Source of the DNA: an uncultured Paracoccus sp.
Lineage (GTDB): Bacteria; Pseudomonadota; Alphaproteobacteria; Rhodobacterales; Rhodobacteraceae
Direction of reading: 5' to 3'
Assembly: GCF_947487305.1 (NCBI RefSeq)
Contig: NZ_CANKWH010000018.1
Span: 1-58,792 of the forward strand
Length of the DNA: 58,792 bases
Within the stretch, counting starts at the first letter, position 1, and every line of letters starts with the position of its first letter. The position numbers were made by a program, and so were the translations under genes. Below, one piece after another: positions 33,026-41,743 of this stretch. Below the pieces are notes generated by a model. The model had not been told where the DNA came from. It made no database searches and saw only the letters and a list, made by a program, of their open reading frames with translations.

Positions 33026-33372
33026 CAGCCGCAATCCACGTTCTGGATATTGCCCGCCGCGTCCAGACGGAAGACGATGCGGTTCGGGTCATATTCCTGC
33101 GGCTCGATTCCGCGATACTCGACAACCCGGTATTCCTTGGTGATCCCAAGCTGCGGGATGACCGAGCCGGGCTGCGACAGGGAACTGGCGTAATCCTTGG
33201 CCTTGCACAGGTCGGGCTCGCGCGATTGCAGCCCGGCAACACCCGCGACCGGGGCGACCATCGGCTGGACCACCGGCACCGGCATGGGTTCGGGCACCGG
33301 CGCAGGTGCGGGCATACAGGCCGTCAGCAGAAAGGCCGAGGCGAGAAGGGGCAGGATCACTGTTCTGGTCAT
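33025..33372 (-). CDS. Divergent I78-like lipoprotein
   Basis: The 115-residue product has lipobox LTAC (Cys19), then a long Pro/Val-rich linker (about 20-45). A domain follows with LCKAKDYASSLSQPGSV, TKEYRVVEYRG, DPNRIVFRLDAAGNIQNVDC. The spacing of the two Cys and the NRIVFRLD strand parallel the neighbour, suggesting gene duplication and divergence. The TRVIGPG-like segment is replaced by PQLGITKEYR. It likely shares the envelope location. It is the first gene of a two-gene operon with a recognisable promoter. Confidence 0.72.
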   Translation of the reverse strand: MTRTVILPLLASAFLLTACMPAPAPVPEPMPVPVVQPMVAPVAGVAGLQSREPDLCKAKDYASSLSQPGSVIPQLGITKEYRVVEYRGIEPQEYDPNRIVFRLDAAGNIQNVDCG

Positions 33373-33427
33373 GTCTGGTCCGTGGCTGGCGGGCCCGATT
33401 GCAACGGGCCGGTTCGGCGTGTGGTGC

Positions 33428-33456
33428 CTTATAGGATCATGCTAGCAGCTTGTTAA
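33428..33456 (-). promoter_or_regulatory. Candidate sigma-70 promoter of the I78 lipoprotein pair
   Basis: On the minus strand TTAACA (33456-33451), 17 nt, TATAAG (33433-33428) lies about 56 nt above the ATG. A small hairpin GGCCCG/CGGGCC (33392-33397, 33405-33410) falls in the leader. Confidence 0.5.
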
Positions 33457-33518
33457 GCTGACACGATTATCACGATCCCTTCAGCGCCCGCCGAAAACCG
33501 GTCGCTGTTGCCGGAATG

Positions 33519-34220
33519 TCATTCCATCGGCGGCACGGTCTTGCTGCGATCTCCGGGATAGGATCGAGCGCCGCGCGACAGCCCGTGCGAGCTCTCGAAT
33601 TGCGGCGTATAGGCCGAGAGAAAGACCTGCACGGCCCCGTCGGTGATGCGGCGCAGATGCAGGTCGGTGACACTGTCACTGCCCAGAAACAGCGCGCGGT
33701 CACGGATCAGCGCGGCGGCCAGCGCGATGAGCTGTTCGGCGGCAAGTTCGGTGTCGACGATCTCCAGCTCGCCACGACGGACCCAGCGCTCCAGCACCTG
33801 CCGCAGGGCATCGCGCTGTCGCCGATGGACAGCGTCGTGATATTCCCGTGCCAGTTCCGGAAACCGGGCGGATTCCCCCACCCGCATCCGATAGGCGTGC
33901 AGCCCTGCGGGCGACACGATCCGCGCCACCATGACTTCCACGATCTGCGGCAGCGCACGCGCCGCCGGCAAGTCGCTGGAAACCGGGAACAGCGGCTCCT
34001 CGTCCTCCTGCACCAGGTCGGCGCGGAACACCTCGCTGAACATCTGCTCCTTGTCAGGGAAGTAGCTGTAGAGCGTCGCCTTGGACACTTTGGCTTCGCC
34101 TGCGATGTCATCGACACTGGCTCCAGCATAGCCTTCCCGCAGAAACACCTTGCGGGCACCTTCAAGCACTTGCTTGAACTTTCGCCCCTTGGTGATGGGC
34201 GAGACTTTTCTCAATACCAT
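33519..34220 (-). CDS. TetR/AcrR family transcriptional regulator
   Basis: The 233-residue product has an N-terminal TetR helix-turn-helix (about 20-65): ARKVFLREGYAGASVDDIAG, VSKATLYSYFPDKEQMF. The C-terminal ligand domain (AYRMRVGESARFPELAREYH) resembles AefR-like repressors. The ligand is unknown. GGAGGG lies just before the ATG at 34220. It is divergent from the glutamate dehydrogenase gene across a 350-nt gap, so it could control that gene or itself. Confidence 0.9.
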   Translation of the reverse strand: MVLRKVSPITKGRKFKQVLEGARKVFLREGYAGASVDDIAGEAKVSKATLYSYFPDKEQMFSEVFRADLVQEDEEPLFPVSSDLPAARALPQIVEVMVARIVSPAGLHAYRMRVGESARFPELAREYHDAVHRRQRDALRQVLERWVRRGELEIVDTELAAEQLIALAAALIRDRALFLGSDSVTDLHLRRITDGAVQVFLSAYTPQFESSHGLSRGARSYPGDRSKTVPPME

Positions 34221-34570
34221 TTAACCCTCCGAAACTTACGTCGGTGAACTTTACTTCCCCCAGTTCCGGGCAGGACTGGTTCGATACGCTAACGATGACA
34301 GATGGCCGCTCAGCTGGATCGGGCTTGATAGGAAAGGAAAGACAAGTCGAAAATAAGAACCCGTCCTTCATAAGCCTAAAATGACCACGACGCCAGTGCA
34401 GCAGCTGATCTCCGCAGGCAAAAATCGGCCTCCGTCGCGGACATAACTTGAAGCGGGCCCGATCGGTTTCCCAATCTTAGGCAGGAACACGAAAAAAACT
34501 TGCCTGTTTCTTCGGCAAAGGCCACTCAAGAGTGACAGGGAAATCAAAACATCAGAAGGAGGGATCGATC
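34221..34570. other. 350-nt intergenic region between the TetR gene and gdh
   Basis: It is more AT-rich than its surroundings. It holds the tetR leader, a CACTC-AA-GAGTG palindrome (34523-34534) 37 nt above the gdh ATG, the gdh Shine-Dalgarno AGAAGGAGGG (34554-34563), and an ACTTAC/ACTTTAC direct repeat near 34236-34255. There is no supported ORF or RNA gene. It probably contains two divergent promoters and operators. Confidence 0.5.
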
Positions 34571-36001
34571 ATGTCACAGCCTCACACGTCGTTCCGCGAC
34601 TCGGTTGACCGTATGTTTACCCATGCCGCAAGGCTGATGGACCTGCCCCCCGGCCTCGAGGAAAAGATCAGGGTCTGCAACTCGACCTATACCGTGCGCT
34701 TCGGCGTGCGGATGCGCGGCGCGATCCATACCTTCGTTGGCTATCGTTCGGTCCATTCCGAACATATGGAACCCGTGAAGGGCGGCATCCGCTATGCCCT
34801 GTCGGTCAACCAGGACGAGGTCGAGGCGCTGGCGGCGCTGATGACCTACAAATGCGCGCTGGTCGAAGTGCCCTTCGGCGGTTCCAAGGGTGGTCTGGCC
34901 ATCGATCCCCGCCAGTACAGCGAGGACGAGCTGGAGCGGATCACCCGCCGTTTCACCTACGAGCTGTCGCGCCGCAGTCTGATCTCGCCCAGCCAGAACG
35001 TCCCTGCGCCCGACATGGGCACCGGCGAGCGCGAGATGGCCTGGATGGCCGATGCCTACAAGCGGCTGCATCCCGACGACATCGACGCGCGCGGCTGCGT
35101 CACCGGCAAACCACTGTCCTTCGGCGGCATCGCCGGCCGGGTCGAGGCGACCGGGCGCGGCGTGCAATATGCGATCCACGAATTCTTCCGCCATCCCGAG
35201 GCGATGAAGGCCGCCGGGCTGACCGGCGGGCTGGAGGGCAAGCGCGTCATCGTGCAGGGGCTGGGCAATGTCGGCTTCCACGCCGCGCAGTTCCTGTCGG
35301 ACAATGACGGCTGCAAGATCATCGCCGTGGCCGAGCGTGACGGTTCGGTGGTGAACGAGGATGGTCTGAACATCGCCGACCTGCAGGCCCATATCCGCGA
35401 AACCGGCGGGGTCGCGGGCTTTGCCGGTGCCACCAGCTACAGCCAGAACAGCCTTGGTGCGCTGGAGATGGATTGCGACATCCTGATCCCGGCAGCGGTC
35501 GAGGGCGTGATCAATGCCGAGAATGCCGACCGCATCAGCACCCGCCTGATCGTCGAGGCCGCGAACGGCCCGATCACCGCCGAGGGCGACGCCATCCTGA
35601 AGAAGCGCGGCATTGTCATCATTCCCGACATGTATGCCAATGCCGGGGGCGTGACCGTCTCCTATTTCGAATGGGTGAAGAACCTGACCCATATCCGCTT
35701 CGGCCGGATGGAGCGGCGCGAGCAGGAGGCCCGCACCAACCTTCTGGTCAACGAGCTCGAGCGGCTCTCGGCCGACAAGGGCCTGGGCTGGACGCTGACC
35801 AAGGACTTCAAGGACCGCTACCTGAAGGGCGCCAGCGAGATCGAGCTGGTGCGCTCGGGCCTCGACGACACCATGCGCGGCGCGTTCCAGAGCATGGCCG
35901 AGATCTGGTACAATGACGAGAAGGTCGAGGATCTGCGCACCGCCGCCTATGTCGTCTCGATCCGCCGCATCGCCCAGAGCTACCAGGCAATGGGTCTCTG
36001 A
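34571..36001 (+). CDS. gdhA: Glu/Leu/Phe/Val family glutamate dehydrogenase
   Basis: The 476-residue enzyme has the substrate-domain segment KGGIRYALSVNQDEVEALAA, the catalytic Lys106 in VPFGGSKGG, APDMGTGEREM, and the Rossmann motif VQGLGNVGFHAAQFL. It interconverts glutamate with 2-oxoglutarate and ammonia; NAD or NADP preference cannot be decided here. ATG at 34571 follows AGAAGGAGGG by 7 nt. A terminator follows. The gene symbol is by family analogy. Confidence 0.92.
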   Translation: MSQPHTSFRDSVDRMFTHAARLMDLPPGLEEKIRVCNSTYTVRFGVRMRGAIHTFVGYRSVHSEHMEPVKGGIRYALSVNQDEVEALAALMTYKCALVEVPFGGSKGGLAIDPRQYSEDELERITRRFTYELSRRSLISPSQNVPAPDMGTGEREMAWMADAYKRLHPDDIDARGCVTGKPLSFGGIAGRVEATGRGVQYAIHEFFRHPEAMKAAGLTGGLEGKRVIVQGLGNVGFHAAQFLSDNDGCKIIAVAERDGSVVNEDGLNIADLQAHIRETGGVAGFAGATSYSQNSLGALEMDCDILIPAAVEGVINAENADRISTRLIVEAANGPITAEGDAILKKRGIVIIPDMYANAGGVTVSYFEWVKNLTHIRFGRMERREQEARTNLLVNELERLSADKGLGWTLTKDFKDRYLKGASEIELVRSGLDDTMRGAFQSMAEIWYNDEKVEDLRTAAYVVSIRRIAQSYQAMGL

Positions 36002-36029
36002 CGGCCAGGCGCCGGGACCATGAAATCAA

Positions 36030-36056
36030 GGCGGGGCAACTGCGCCCCGCCTTTTT
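36030..36056 (+). terminator. Intrinsic terminator of the glutamate dehydrogenase gene
   Basis: GGCGGGGC (36030-36037), loop AACTGC, GCCCCGCC (36044-36051), then TTTTT. It starts 29 nt after the stop and also lies just past the convergent bioA stop. Confidence 0.92.
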
Positions 36057-37300
36057 CATGGTCCGCGGTAGCTGTCGATGGCGCCGTAGGCCAGATCCAG
36101 ATCGGCCCCGGTGACGCAATAGGGCGGCAGCAGGTAGACCGTATTCCCCAGCGGGCGCAGCAGCACCCCCTGCCCCATGAAATGCGCCCGCATCCGTGGC
36201 CCGTCCTCGGCCAGGTAGCCGCCCTGCCCCACGCGCAAGTCAAGCGCCGTGATGGTGCCGCATTGGCGCAGGTTCTCGAAGCGCGCATCGCCTTCGAACC
36301 GTGCCAGCCGCTCGGCCTGCAACGCCGCCAGCTTGTCCAGCCGCTGCTGCATCGGCTCGGCCTGCCACAGGGCGACATTGGCCAGCGCCGCCGCGCAGGC
36401 GATCGGGTTGGCGGTATAGCTCGAGGAATGGAAGAAGGTCCGGGTCCGGTCGGTGGAATAATGCGCCCGGAAAATCCGCTCGCTGGCCAGCGTCGCCGCC
36501 AGCGGAACCGCCCCGCCGGTCAGGCCCTTGCTGGTGCAGAGGATGTCCGGAGCGATCCCGGCATGGTCGCAGGCCCAGAGCCGCCCGGTCCGTCCCCATC
36601 CGGTCATCACCTCGTCGGCGATCATCAGCACGTCATGGCGGTCGCAGATCTCGCGCAGCCCTTTCAGCACTGCAGGCGAGTAGATCAGCATCCCCCCCGC
36701 CCCCAGCACCAAGGGTTCAAGGATCAGCGCCGCCATCTGCCCCGTGCGGGCCAGCGCCTCGAACGCATCCAGCGTCGCCTGCCCGTCCCCGGTCGGAAAG
36801 GGCAGCTTCTCCACGCCGAACATCAGCGGATCATAGGCGGCGTTGAATACCCCCCGTTCGCCCACGCTCATCGTGCCGATGGTGTCGCCGTGATAGCTGT
36901 GTTCCATCACCGCGATCCGGTGTCGCCCGTCGCCCGCATGGCGCCAATAGCCAAGCGCCATCTTCAGCGCCACCTCAACCGCCGTCGAGCCGCTGTCGGA
37001 ATAGAAGACATGGGTGAGGCCCGCCGGGGCGAGATCGACCAGCGCCTTGGCCAGCTGTTCCGCAGGCTCATGGGTCAGCCCGGCAAAGATCACCTGATCC
37101 AGCGTTTCACTCGCCTCGCGGATCGCCGCCATGATCTGCGCCTGGCGATGGCCATGGGTCACGACCCACCAGCTGCTGATCGCGTCAAGCAGGCGCCCCT
37201 GGTCGGTCTCGATCCAGGCTCCCTCGGTGCGCGTCACCAGCGGCGGCGCCGGTTCGGTCGCGTGCTGGGTGAAGGGATGCCAGACGGCGCTGTGGCTCAT
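36056..37300 (-). CDS. bioA: Adenosylmethionine-8-amino-7-oxononanoate aminotransferase BioA
   Basis: The 414-residue PLP enzyme has the BioA signatures SSWWVVTHGHRQ, YSDSGSTAVEVALKMA, HSYHGDTIG, ADEVMTGWGRTG and the PLP-lysine segment TSKGLTGG. It makes 7,8-diaminopelargonate from KAPA using SAM as amino donor. The start at 37300 gives MSHSAVWHPFTQ, the usual N-terminus. Last gene of the bioB-F-D-A operon, 13 nt after bioD. Confidence 0.95.
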   Translation of the reverse strand: MSHSAVWHPFTQHATEPAPPLVTRTEGAWIETDQGRLLDAISSWWVVTHGHRQAQIMAAIREASETLDQVIFAGLTHEPAEQLAKALVDLAPAGLTHVFYSDSGSTAVEVALKMALGYWRHAGDGRHRIAVMEHSYHGDTIGTMSVGERGVFNAAYDPLMFGVEKLPFPTGDGQATLDAFEALARTGQMAALILEPLVLGAGGMLIYSPAVLKGLREICDRHDVLMIADEVMTGWGRTGRLWACDHAGIAPDILCTSKGLTGGAVPLAATLASERIFRAHYSTDRTRTFFHSSSYTANPIACAAALANVALWQAEPMQQRLDKLAALQAERLARFEGDARFENLRQCGTITALDLRVGQGGYLAEDGPRMRAHFMGQGVLLRPLGNTVYLLPPYCVTGADLDLAYGAIDSYRGP

Positions 37301-37313
37301 GGCTGTGCCTTTC

Positions 37314-38003
37314 TCAGAAATCCGCGCGGCGGAAGTTCTCCGCCATCGCCCCCGACAGGCTGTCGCGGTCGAGATGCGGCAGCATCGGCAGCCGCCCCAG
37401 CACCTTGACCCCGCCAATCTGCCCGATCGTCGCCATGTTGTCCGGATTCTCCGGCCCGACAAAAGCCACGCCATGCACAGGCACCTTCCGGGCGCGCAGG
37501 CTTTCCAGCGCGGTGAGGCTGTGACTGATCGTCCCGAGCCCCGTAGTGGCGACCAGAATGACCGGGATCTGCCATTCGGCGAAGAGATCAGCGAAGAGCA
37601 CCCGCCGCGTCACCGGCACCAATACGCCCCCTGCCCCTTCGATCACCAGCGGATCGGCCGGCGGAGGTGTCAGGAGGGCGGGATCGATCTCGACCCCGTC
37701 CAGTTCGGCGGAGCGATGCGGCGACAGCGGCTGGCCGAGGCGGTAGGCCTCGGGAAACACGCGCGCGCCCGACAGGCGGACCACATCGGCGGCATCGGTG
37801 GCCGGCTGCGCCGCCTGTGCACGGGCGGTGTACGCGCTGTGCACGGGCTGTGCACGCCCGGTGCCGCCCTCGTTTGGCAGGTTTCCGACCAGCCCGGACT
37901 GCACCGGCTTCCAGTACTCCGCCCCGATCAGCCCGCAAAGCCCGGCCGCAAACACCGTCTTGCCGACATCGGTTCCGGTCCCGGTGATCACATATCGGGC
38001 CAT
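37314..38003 (-). CDS. bioD: Dethiobiotin synthetase BioD
   Basis: The 229-residue enzyme starts MARYVITGTGTDVGKTVFAA with the P-loop. VIEGAGGVLVPV and later segments match the family. It closes the ureido ring of dethiobiotin from diaminopelargonate, CO2 and ATP. The start overlaps the end of bioF by 16 nt, indicating coupled translation. A locally Ala/Arg-rich insertion near 55-70 (STAYTARAQAAQPATD) is encoded by repetitive GTGCACGG-type sequence. Confidence 0.94.
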   Translation of the reverse strand: MARYVITGTGTDVGKTVFAAGLCGLIGAEYWKPVQSGLVGNLPNEGGTGRAQPVHSAYTARAQAAQPATDAADVVRLSGARVFPEAYRLGQPLSPHRSAELDGVEIDPALLTPPPADPLVIEGAGGVLVPVTRRVLFADLFAEWQIPVILVATTGLGTISHSLTALESLRARKVPVHGVAFVGPENPDNMATIGQIGGVKVLGRLPMLPHLDRDSLSGAMAENFRRADF

Positions 38004-39133
38004 AGCGCCTCCAGCGTCTCGGCCAGCCGAACCACGTCATCCCGAGTCGCGTTCAGGGTCAGCGAGACCCGCAGCCGCGAGGTTCCTTCGGGCACGGTCG
38101 GCGGCCGTATCCCACGGACATCAAAGCCTTTTTCCTGAATGCGCGCGGCCAGTTCCATGGTCTCGGCATCACCGCCCACGATCAGGGGCACGATCTGGCT
38201 GCCGCTGGTCCTGACCCCCGGCAGACGCCGCGCCAGTTCCGCGTTGAACAGCTCCACATGCGCGTGCAAGGCCGCCCGCCGCTCAGGTTCGTCCCTGAGG
38301 ATCGCCAACGCCTCGATCCCCACCGCCGCCATCAGCGGCGAGGGCGCGGTGGCAAAGATGAACGGCCTGCTGCGATTTATGAGGAAGTCGATCACCGGCC
38401 TCGCCGCGCAGATCAGCGCCCCCGCCCCGCCCAGAGCCTTGCCGAGCGTATGCAGGGTCACGACATTCTCGCGCCCTTCAAGATGATGCGCCAGCCCGCG
38501 ACCGTCGGGACCATAGACCCCGGTTGCATGGGCCTCGTCGACGACCAGAAAGCCCTGCGCACGGGCCAGCGCCGCCAGATCGTCCAGCGGCGCGACATCG
38601 CCATCCATGCTGTAAAGGCTCTCGACCGCGATCCAGACCGCACCGCGATGGCCTTCTGCGCGCCACTTGCCGATCAACTCCTCGGCATGGCCCACATCGC
38701 CATGACGAAACCGCAGCACCTCGGCCCGGCCCGCCCGCGCGCCCTCATTGGCGCTGGCATGGGACAGTTCGTCCAGCAGCAGCAGGTCGCCCCGCTGCGG
38801 CAAGGTGCTGAGCAAGGCAAAATTCGCCACGTAACCGCCGCCGAAGCCCAGCACCGCCTCGGCGCCAAAGAACCGCGCCGCCTCGGCCTCGAATTCTTCT
38901 TGCAGATCGACATTGCCGCGCAACAGGCGCGATCCTGCCGCACCAACCGGCGCGCCACTGTCAATCGCTCGCCGCGCCGCATCGGCCAACCGGGGCGAGC
39001 CGGCCAGTCCCAGATAGTCGTTCGAGGAGAAATCGATGCCGGCGCGCGGGTTCAGCCGGCGCAGCCGCGCCTGCCCCGACAGGTCGGCAAGCTGGTCCCG
39101 AAACACGGCCAGACGGTCCGCAGATTCTGCCAT
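37988..39133 (-). CDS. bioF: 8-amino-7-oxononanoate synthase BioF
   Basis: The 381-residue PLP enzyme has DFSSNDYLGLAGSPRLA, GGGYVANFALLSTLP, DEAHATGVYGPDGRGL and the PLP-Lys segment HTLGKALGGAGALI. It condenses pimeloyl-ACP (or -CoA) with alanine. The start at 39133 is preferred; the frame extends far upstream in shadow of bioB. It is 35 nt below bioB. Confidence 0.95.
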   Translation of the reverse strand: MAESADRLAVFRDQLADLSGQARLRRLNPRAGIDFSSNDYLGLAGSPRLADAARRAIDSGAPVGAAGSRLLRGNVDLQEEFEAEAARFFGAEAVLGFGGGYVANFALLSTLPQRGDLLLLDELSHASANEGARAGRAEVLRFRHGDVGHAEELIGKWRAEGHRGAVWIAVESLYSMDGDVAPLDDLAALARAQGFLVVDEAHATGVYGPDGRGLAHHLEGRENVVTLHTLGKALGGAGALICAARPVIDFLINRSRPFIFATAPSPLMAAVGIEALAILRDEPERRAALHAHVELFNAELARRLPGVRTSGSQIVPLIVGGDAETMELAARIQEKGFDVRGIRPPTVPEGTSRLRVSLTLNATRDDVVRLAETLEALWPDM

Positions 39134-39168
39134 GTCATCCCTGTCCGGTTGGCCGCGTGCTGCGCCCC

Positions 39169-40239
39169 TCAGCGCAGGACCGGGATCGCCGGATCGGCGC
39201 GCCGAAGGGCCTCGCGCTGCGCCTCGCCCGGCGCCGCAGGGCGATCCTCGGGGCGATGCTCGTGCGCGGCCATCGGCTTCAGACCCAGACGCGCGAACAG
39301 GCGCATGTCCTGGTCCTCGCCCGGATTGTTCTTGGTCAAGAGCGTGTCGCCGACGAAGATCGAGTTCGCCCCGGCAAAGAAGCACATCGCCTGCATCTCG
39401 TCGCTCATCCCGGTGCGGCCAGCCGACAGGCGGACATGACTTTCGGGCATCATGATCCGCGCCGTGGCGATGGTGCGGACGAAATCGATCGGATCGACCG
39501 GCGCGGCATCGGCCAGCGGCGTGCCCTCGACCGGGATCAGCATGTTGATCGGCACGCTTTCCGGCGGCTCGGGCAGGTTCGCCAGCGTCACCAGCATCTC
39601 GACCCGGTCCTGGTTGCCCTCGCCAAGGCCCAGGATCCCGCCCGAGCAGACCTTGATGCCGCTGTCGCGGACATTCTGCAGCGTTTCCAGCCGGTCGGCG
39701 AAGGTCCGGGTGGTGATCACCGTGCTGTAATGCGCTTCGGAGGTGTCGATATTGTGGTTGTAGTAATCCAGCCCCGCCTGCTTCAGCCGCTGCGCCTGGT
39801 CGCCGTCCAGCAACCCCAGCGTCATGCAGGTCTCCATGCCAAGGGCCTTCACCCCCTCGACCATGGCGATGACCTGCGCCATGTCGCGCTCCTTGGGGCT
39901 GCGCCAGGCCGCGCCCATGCAATAGCGCGTGGCCCCGGCATCCCGCGCCCGTCGCGCCTCGGCGATCACCCGCTCGACCTCGATCAGCTTCGAGGCCGAC
40001 AGCCCCGAGTCATAACGCGAGGACTGGCTGCAATAGCTGCAATCCTCGGGGCAGCCGCCGGTCTTGATCGACAGCAGCCGGCTCATCTGCACCCGGTTCG
40101 GATCGAAGGTCCGGCGATGCACGGTCTGGGCCTGGAACAGCAGGTCCATGAAGGGCTGATCGAAGAGCGCGCGCGCCTCGTCGGCGGTCCAGACCTTGCG
40201 ATGGCTTGCGGCATCGGCGGTCAGATCGGATTGCAGCAT
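39169..40239 (-). CDS. bioB: Biotin synthase BioB
   Basis: The 356-residue radical-SAM enzyme has the CxxxCxxC site in GGCPEDCSYCSQSSRYDSGL, then GAAWRSPKERDM, YYNHNIDTSEAHY and a C-terminal FFAGANSIFVGDTLLT. It inserts sulphur into dethiobiotin, using SAM and Fe-S clusters. ATG at 40239 gives the expected N-terminus. First gene of the bio operon. No bioC, bioH, bioZ or bioR is seen nearby, so pimelate chemistry must be encoded elsewhere. Confidence 0.96.
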   Translation of the reverse strand: MLQSDLTADAASHRKVWTADEARALFDQPFMDLLFQAQTVHRRTFDPNRVQMSRLLSIKTGGCPEDCSYCSQSSRYDSGLSASKLIEVERVIAEARRARDAGATRYCMGAAWRSPKERDMAQVIAMVEGVKALGMETCMTLGLLDGDQAQRLKQAGLDYYNHNIDTSEAHYSTVITTRTFADRLETLQNVRDSGIKVCSGGILGLGEGNQDRVEMLVTLANLPEPPESVPINMLIPVEGTPLADAAPVDPIDFVRTIATARIMMPESHVRLSAGRTGMSDEMQAMCFFAGANSIFVGDTLLTKNNPGEDQDMRLFARLGLKPMAAHEHRPEDRPAAPGEAQREALRRADPAIPVLR

Positions 40240-40265
40240 GGTACCCCCGGGCAGAATGATCTGGG

Positions 40266-40279
40266 CTTGCCTTAGCAAG
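40266..40279. repeat. Palindrome in the biotin operon promoter region
   Basis: CTTGC-CTTA-GCAAG lies 27-40 nt above the bioB ATG in the only promoter-sized gap of the operon. It could be an operator, but it does not match the BioR consensus TTATnnATAA that I recall. Confidence 0.3.
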
Positions 40280-40316
40280 TCGCCGCGTCGCTGTCCAATG
40301 CTGCAGAGCCGCAAGG

Positions 40317-40679
40317 TCAGTCCCCGCCGGCCTTTTGGGCCAATCCGCGCAGTGCCGCAGCCCGGCCGAACTCGCGCATGGCGCGCTGGCGGGCCTGTTC
40401 GAAGCGCGGCAGCATCTGCGCCAGATCGCTGCGCGCAGCCTCGGCCCGCCGGGCAGCCGCCCCGGCCTCGGCGCTAGCCACCCGCGCCTCGGCCAGAGAC
40501 AGCGGCGCGGCGGCGGCATAGCAACCTGCCACGACGGCCTCGGCCGCCGCGATTCCCTGGCGGGCAGCCGTGACATTCCGGTTCAGGGCCGCAAGACGCT
40601 TCAATTCCATCTCGGATTTCAACTCGGCCAGCCGCGCCAGCTGGGCCAGTTGCGGCGGCCTGCCCCCCGGCTTCACCAT
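40317..40679 (-). CDS. Small coiled-coil protein, FliJ-like by position
   Basis: The 120-residue product is almost all helix, rich in Ala, Arg and Glu, with heptad-like spacing (LAQLARLAELKSEMELKRLA and AEAGAAARRAEAARSDLAQM). It resembles FliJ-type chaperones of the flagellar export ATPase only in size and composition; no diagnostic motif is visible. Its start overlaps the flhB stop by 7 nt, so it is part of the flagellar operon. FliI, the partner of FliJ, is not in the window. Confidence 0.6.
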   Translation of the reverse strand: MVKPGGRPPQLAQLARLAELKSEMELKRLAALNRNVTAARQGIAAAEAVVAGCYAAAAPLSLAEARVASAEAGAAARRAEAARSDLAQMLPRFEQARQRAMREFGRAAALRGLAQKAGGD

Positions 40680-41743
40680 CCGGCCCGCGCCCGTTCGCGC
40701 ATCTTCTCGGCAAAGCGAATGGCGGCAGCGACCGATGCGAACTGATCCCGCCGGATCTCCTCGCCCAGCTGTACCGTCGCGTGCAGCGCGCGTGCGCAGG
40801 GCGGGTCGGACCAGACCGGCACCCGGTGCGCCCCGGCCCGTTCACGGATACGGGCCGCGATCTCGTCCACGCCCTTGGCCACACAGACCGGTGCCCGACC
40901 GCTGCCGCGATGCCATTTCAGCGCCACGGCATAATGGGTCGGGTTCACGATCACCACATCGGCGGTCTCGACATCTGCGAGCATCTTGGACATGGCGATA
41001 TCGACCGCTTTCTGCCGCCGCGCGGCCTTCAGATGCGGATCACCCTCGGATTCCTTGTGTTCATCCTGCATCTCCTGCCGGGTCATGCGGTTCTTGCGCC
41101 GATGCTCGACGTACTTCCACAGAAGATCGACCACCGCGAAACCAGCGGAAACGACAAGTGCCAGCAAAAAGGCGCGCTGCACGATCGCACCCAGCCCCAG
41201 CACCCAGGCCGTGCCGCCCCCGAGCCCGGCATTCTCGAGCATCACGAACAGCGAGCGGAACAGGTAGACGCCACCCGCGCAGACCAGCACCGATTTCCCC
41301 AGCGAAATGGCAAAGCCGACCCATCCCGATGCGCCGAATTTCTGCAACGCGTTCTTCACCGGGTCGATGCGGCGGAAGTCGATGGCCAGCTTTCCGACCG
41401 AGAAGACCAGCCCGCGCTGCGCGATCAGGGCAAGCAAGATGAAAACCATCGGAACAGCCGCCAGCAGGGTGACGGCAAGCGCGGCGAACTGCCACAGCGC
41501 CGCGCCAAGGGCAAAGACCGGGCCGATGGGCCAGCCATCCGAGCCCATGATCCGCGTCGCCATGCCGAGCCAGGATTTCACCGCAAAGACCGCCGCGATG
41601 CCGAAGGCCAGCCAGGCCCCGGCATACATGGCCGCCGCGTTCAGTTCGGTCGAGCGCGGCACATCGCCTTCTTCACGCGCCCGGCGCAGCCGCTGTTCGC
41701 TCGGCTCGAACTGCCTGGACTCCTTGTCCACCTCGCCGCTCAT
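40673..41743 (-). CDS. flhB: Flagellar export apparatus protein FlhB
   Basis: The 356-residue protein has the N-terminal EPSEQRLRRAREEGDVPRS, four hydrophobic helices, and the autocleavage motif NPTH (267-270) in a cytoplasmic domain. FlhB sits in the export gate and switches substrate specificity after cleavage. Start at 41743 overlaps fliR by 4 nt. The residues after NPTH (YAVALKW) match the family. Confidence 0.95.
   Translation of the reverse strand: MSGEVDKESRQFEPSEQRLRRAREEGDVPRSTELNAAAMYAGAWLAFGIAAVFAVKSWLGMATRIMGSDGWPIGPVFALGAALWQFAALAVTLLAAVPMVFILLALIAQRGLVFSVGKLAIDFRRIDPVKNALQKFGASGWVGFAISLGKSVLVCAGGVYLFRSLFVMLENAGLGGGTAWVLGLGAIVQRAFLLALVVSAGFAVVDLLWKYVEHRRKNRMTRQEMQDEHKESEGDPHLKAARRQKAVDIAMSKMLADVETADVVIVNPTHYAVALKWHRGSGRAPVCVAKGVDEIAARIRERAGAHRVPVWSDPPCARALHATVQLGEEIRRDQFASVAAAIRFAEKMRERARAGW

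Noticed and set aside
34162..34371. 69-residue ORF across the tetR start
   Set aside because: Overlaps the tetR start region, has no ribosome-binding site and no family features.
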